NCBI RefSeq assembly: GCF_900215295.1
Contig: NZ_OCMF01000001.1
Coordinates: 1,612,001-1,676,000 of the forward strand
Reading direction: 5' to 3'
DNA length: 64,000 bases
From: Salinimicrobium sediminis
GTDB lineage: Bacteria; Bacteroidota; Bacteroidia; Flavobacteriales; Flavobacteriaceae
Every line of letters begins with the position of its first letter. The first letter of the stretch is position 1. Shown here in pieces: positions 62,658-64,000 of the stretch. The position numbers and the translations under genes are program-made. The notes under the pieces were generated by a model, which was not told the origin of the DNA, made no database searches, and saw only the letters and a list, made by a program, of their open reading frames with translations.

Positions 62658-64000
62658 ATGAAACAAAAATTAAGTGGAATTCTAACGCTATTGCTGGCGT
62701 TAGTCGTGCAAATTTCTTTTGCACAGGAGTCACGTCAGGTTACTGGGACAGTGACAGACGGTGACGGGCTTCCTTTACCGGGAGTAAACATTTTAGTTAA
62801 AGGTACTCAAAGAGGTACTCAAACAGATTTTGATGGGAATTATAATATTTTAGTGAGTCCCTCAGATATTCTTGTTTTCTCTTATGTAGGTTTCGAAACC
62901 ATTGAGAGACCAGTAGGAACATCAACCAGAATCGATGCTACCCTTACTCCAGATGCTTCTGAACTTGAAGAAGTGGTTGTTATGGGGTATGTGACCAGAG
63001 GAAAGAACGAATTGACCGGTTCTTCTGTACAGGTATCCGGAGAACAAATTGCTGAAGTTCCTGTGGTTTCTGCCGACCAGGCATTACAAGGTAGGGTTGC
63101 AGGTTTGCAGATTTCTACCTCTTCAGGTACTCCTGGAGCAGTGCAGGATGTGCGTATTCGTGGTATAAGCTCTTTGAGCGCCAGTAATGAACCATTATAT
63201 GTAATTGACGGGGTGCCTGTTATAAACAGTAACATTGCCGGAAGTAATAGTTCAAGTTCATTGAGTCCTTTGGCTTCTATTAACAGCCAGGACATCGAAA
63301 GTATGACTGTTCTTAAGGATGCTTCTGCTACTGCTGCTTATGGAGCACGTGGAACAAACGGGGTAATCGTTATTACCACTAAAAGAGGTCGTTCAGGAGA
63401 AGTTAGATTCGATTTTAACTCAAGTATAGGTATTCAGAACGATGCTTATAATAAAAGAAGAGTTCTTACCGGTCCCGAGAGATTAGAGCTTACTAAAGAA
63501 GCTTTGGTAAATGCTTACGGAGCTGATTATGGTTTTACCATGGAGAACGCTTTACAATTGGGAGTAGATTTCAGGGTTTTACCTGCAGCTATTCTTGATT
63601 ATGATGGATCTGTTTACGATTGGGATAACCTGATCAAAAATGAAGATGCACTTTTACAGAACTATACCTTTGCTGCTTCTGGTGGTACTGAGTTAGGATC
63701 TTTTTACGCGTCTGTGGGTTACAACAAAACTGAAGCTACTGTAATTGGAGCTGACTTTGAGAGAATTAACGGGTCTTTAAGTGTAGAGCGTCAATTTAGA
63801 GATAACGTAGATTTTTCTACCTCTTTAAATGTGTCTCATTCTACTCAAAACCCAATTCTTGAAAGAGGTACTTTCTTTTCAAATCCATTCATTACAAGAT
63901 ATTTGATGAACCCATTGAATAATCCTTTTAATGAAGATGGTACTCCTACAACAGATCTTACTTTTGGTTCTTTGCACAACACGCTTTACGTTACTGCAAA
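62658..64000 (+). CDS. SusC/RagA family TonB-dependent receptor, N-terminal part
   Basis: 447 codons inside the window, open to the end, so the gene is truncated by the window edge (family length about 1000). Signal peptide (about 1-23, ending ISFAQ), CarboxypepD_reg domain (about 27-100, TGTVTDGDGLPLPGVNILVKG and DFDGNYNI), the TonB-box-like EEVVVMGY and a plug domain with the SusC signature LQGRVAGLQI, VRIRGISSL, EPLYVIDGVP, SMTVLKDASATAAYGARG and GVIVITTKRG. It imports oligosaccharides or peptides bound by a SusD partner, expected beyond the window. Frame continues without stop to 64000. Confidence 0.95.
   Translation, partial: MKQKLSGILTLLLALVVQISFAQESRQVTGTVTDGDGLPLPGVNILVKGTQRGTQTDFDGNYNILVSPSDILVFSYVGFETIERPVGTSTRIDATLTPDASELEEVVVMGYVTRGKNELTGSSVQVSGEQIAEVPVVSADQALQGRVAGLQISTSSGTPGAVQDVRIRGISSLSASNEPLYVIDGVPVINSNIAGSNSSSSLSPLASINSQDIESMTVLKDASATAAYGARGTNGVIVITTKRGRSGEVRFDFNSSIGIQNDAYNKRRVLTGPERLELTKEALVNAYGADYGFTMENALQLGVDFRVLPAAILDYDGSVYDWDNLIKNEDALLQNYTFAASGGTELGSFYASVGYNKTEATVIGADFERINGSLSVERQFRDNVDFSTSLNVSHSTQNPILERGTFFSNPFITRYLMNPLNNPFNEDGTPTTDLTFGSLHNTLYVTA

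Noticed and set aside
62882-63295. Open frame of 137 codons on the minus strand
   Set aside because: Antisense to the SusC receptor gene, whose plug-domain signature is unmistakable on the plus strand.

Overview
The window is a chromosomal segment of a Bacteroidota bacterium, most likely a marine or halotolerant Flavobacteriaceae member close to Gramella, Salegentibacter or Salinimicrobium (genus level is inference). The evidence is a TAnnTTTG/TTTG type of promoter in front of several genes, a SusC-type TonB receptor, a T9SS type B C-terminal domain, exosortase XrtF, a class II HMG-CoA reductase with a GYDIA-type GHMP kinase, type III pantothenate kinase, and the gene order purH-mreBCD-mrdA-rodA. 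Coding density is high and operons are tightly packed, with 1-4 base overlaps at many gene junctions.

Layout. 1-540: tRNA-Phe on the minus strand, its promoter and terminator, and a GIY-YIG nuclease gene lying between the tRNA and a second, broken copy of the tRNA 3' part that carries a GC-rich hairpin. 589-8240: coaX, an outer-membrane barrel protein, a TPR protein, the LptC lipoprotein, a small membrane protein, a CNNM/CorC protein and a PpiD-like periplasmic chaperone, all concerned with envelope biogenesis apart from coaX. 8354-10581 (minus): mevalonate pathway pair. 10783-16363: a secreted dipeptidyl peptidase IV followed by two POT peptide transporters, each junction a TAATG overlap, a peptide-scavenging operon. 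16456-21801: a periplasmic thioredoxin, then comEC, an NlpC/P60 lipoprotein, lpxB, a small membrane protein and surE on the minus strand. 21927-24080: a Prc/Tsp protease. 24384-31432 (minus): rodA, mrdA, mreD, mreC, mreB, purH, the elongasome operon. 31580-34868: an orphan FtsX-type permease, a class C beta-lactamase-like hydrolase and a GAF protein.

34956-35934 holds exosortase XrtF and its membrane partner. 35937-48737 is a complete copper/silver defence island on the plus strand: an HYC_CC_PP protein, CusA-type RND pump, TolC-type channel, CusB-type adaptor with an extra metal-binding head and a DUF3347 tail, a free DUF3347 lipoprotein, a DUF2911 protein, a small AraC regulator with an N-terminal CxxC metal-binding domain, and a Cu(I) P1B ATPase carrying five HMA domains plus two CPMHP-type metal modules. 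The HMA array is a recent tandem duplication at DNA level. Export from cytoplasm to periplasm (CopA) and from periplasm to outside (CusABC) would be coordinated by the HMA-AraC protein; this last link is inference.

48850-53722 (minus): two paralogous EF-hand lipoproteins, each with six Ca-loop-like motifs, and a large zinc metalloprotease lipoprotein. 53963-64000: a T9SS-exported surface protein, a 71-residue Gly-rich protein, lysS, a Pmp3-family peptide of 51 residues, lipB, a large propeller-type lipoprotein with rnhB, and the first 447 codons of a SusC/RagA receptor that runs off the window. No IS element, phage, CRISPR array or rRNA is visible.
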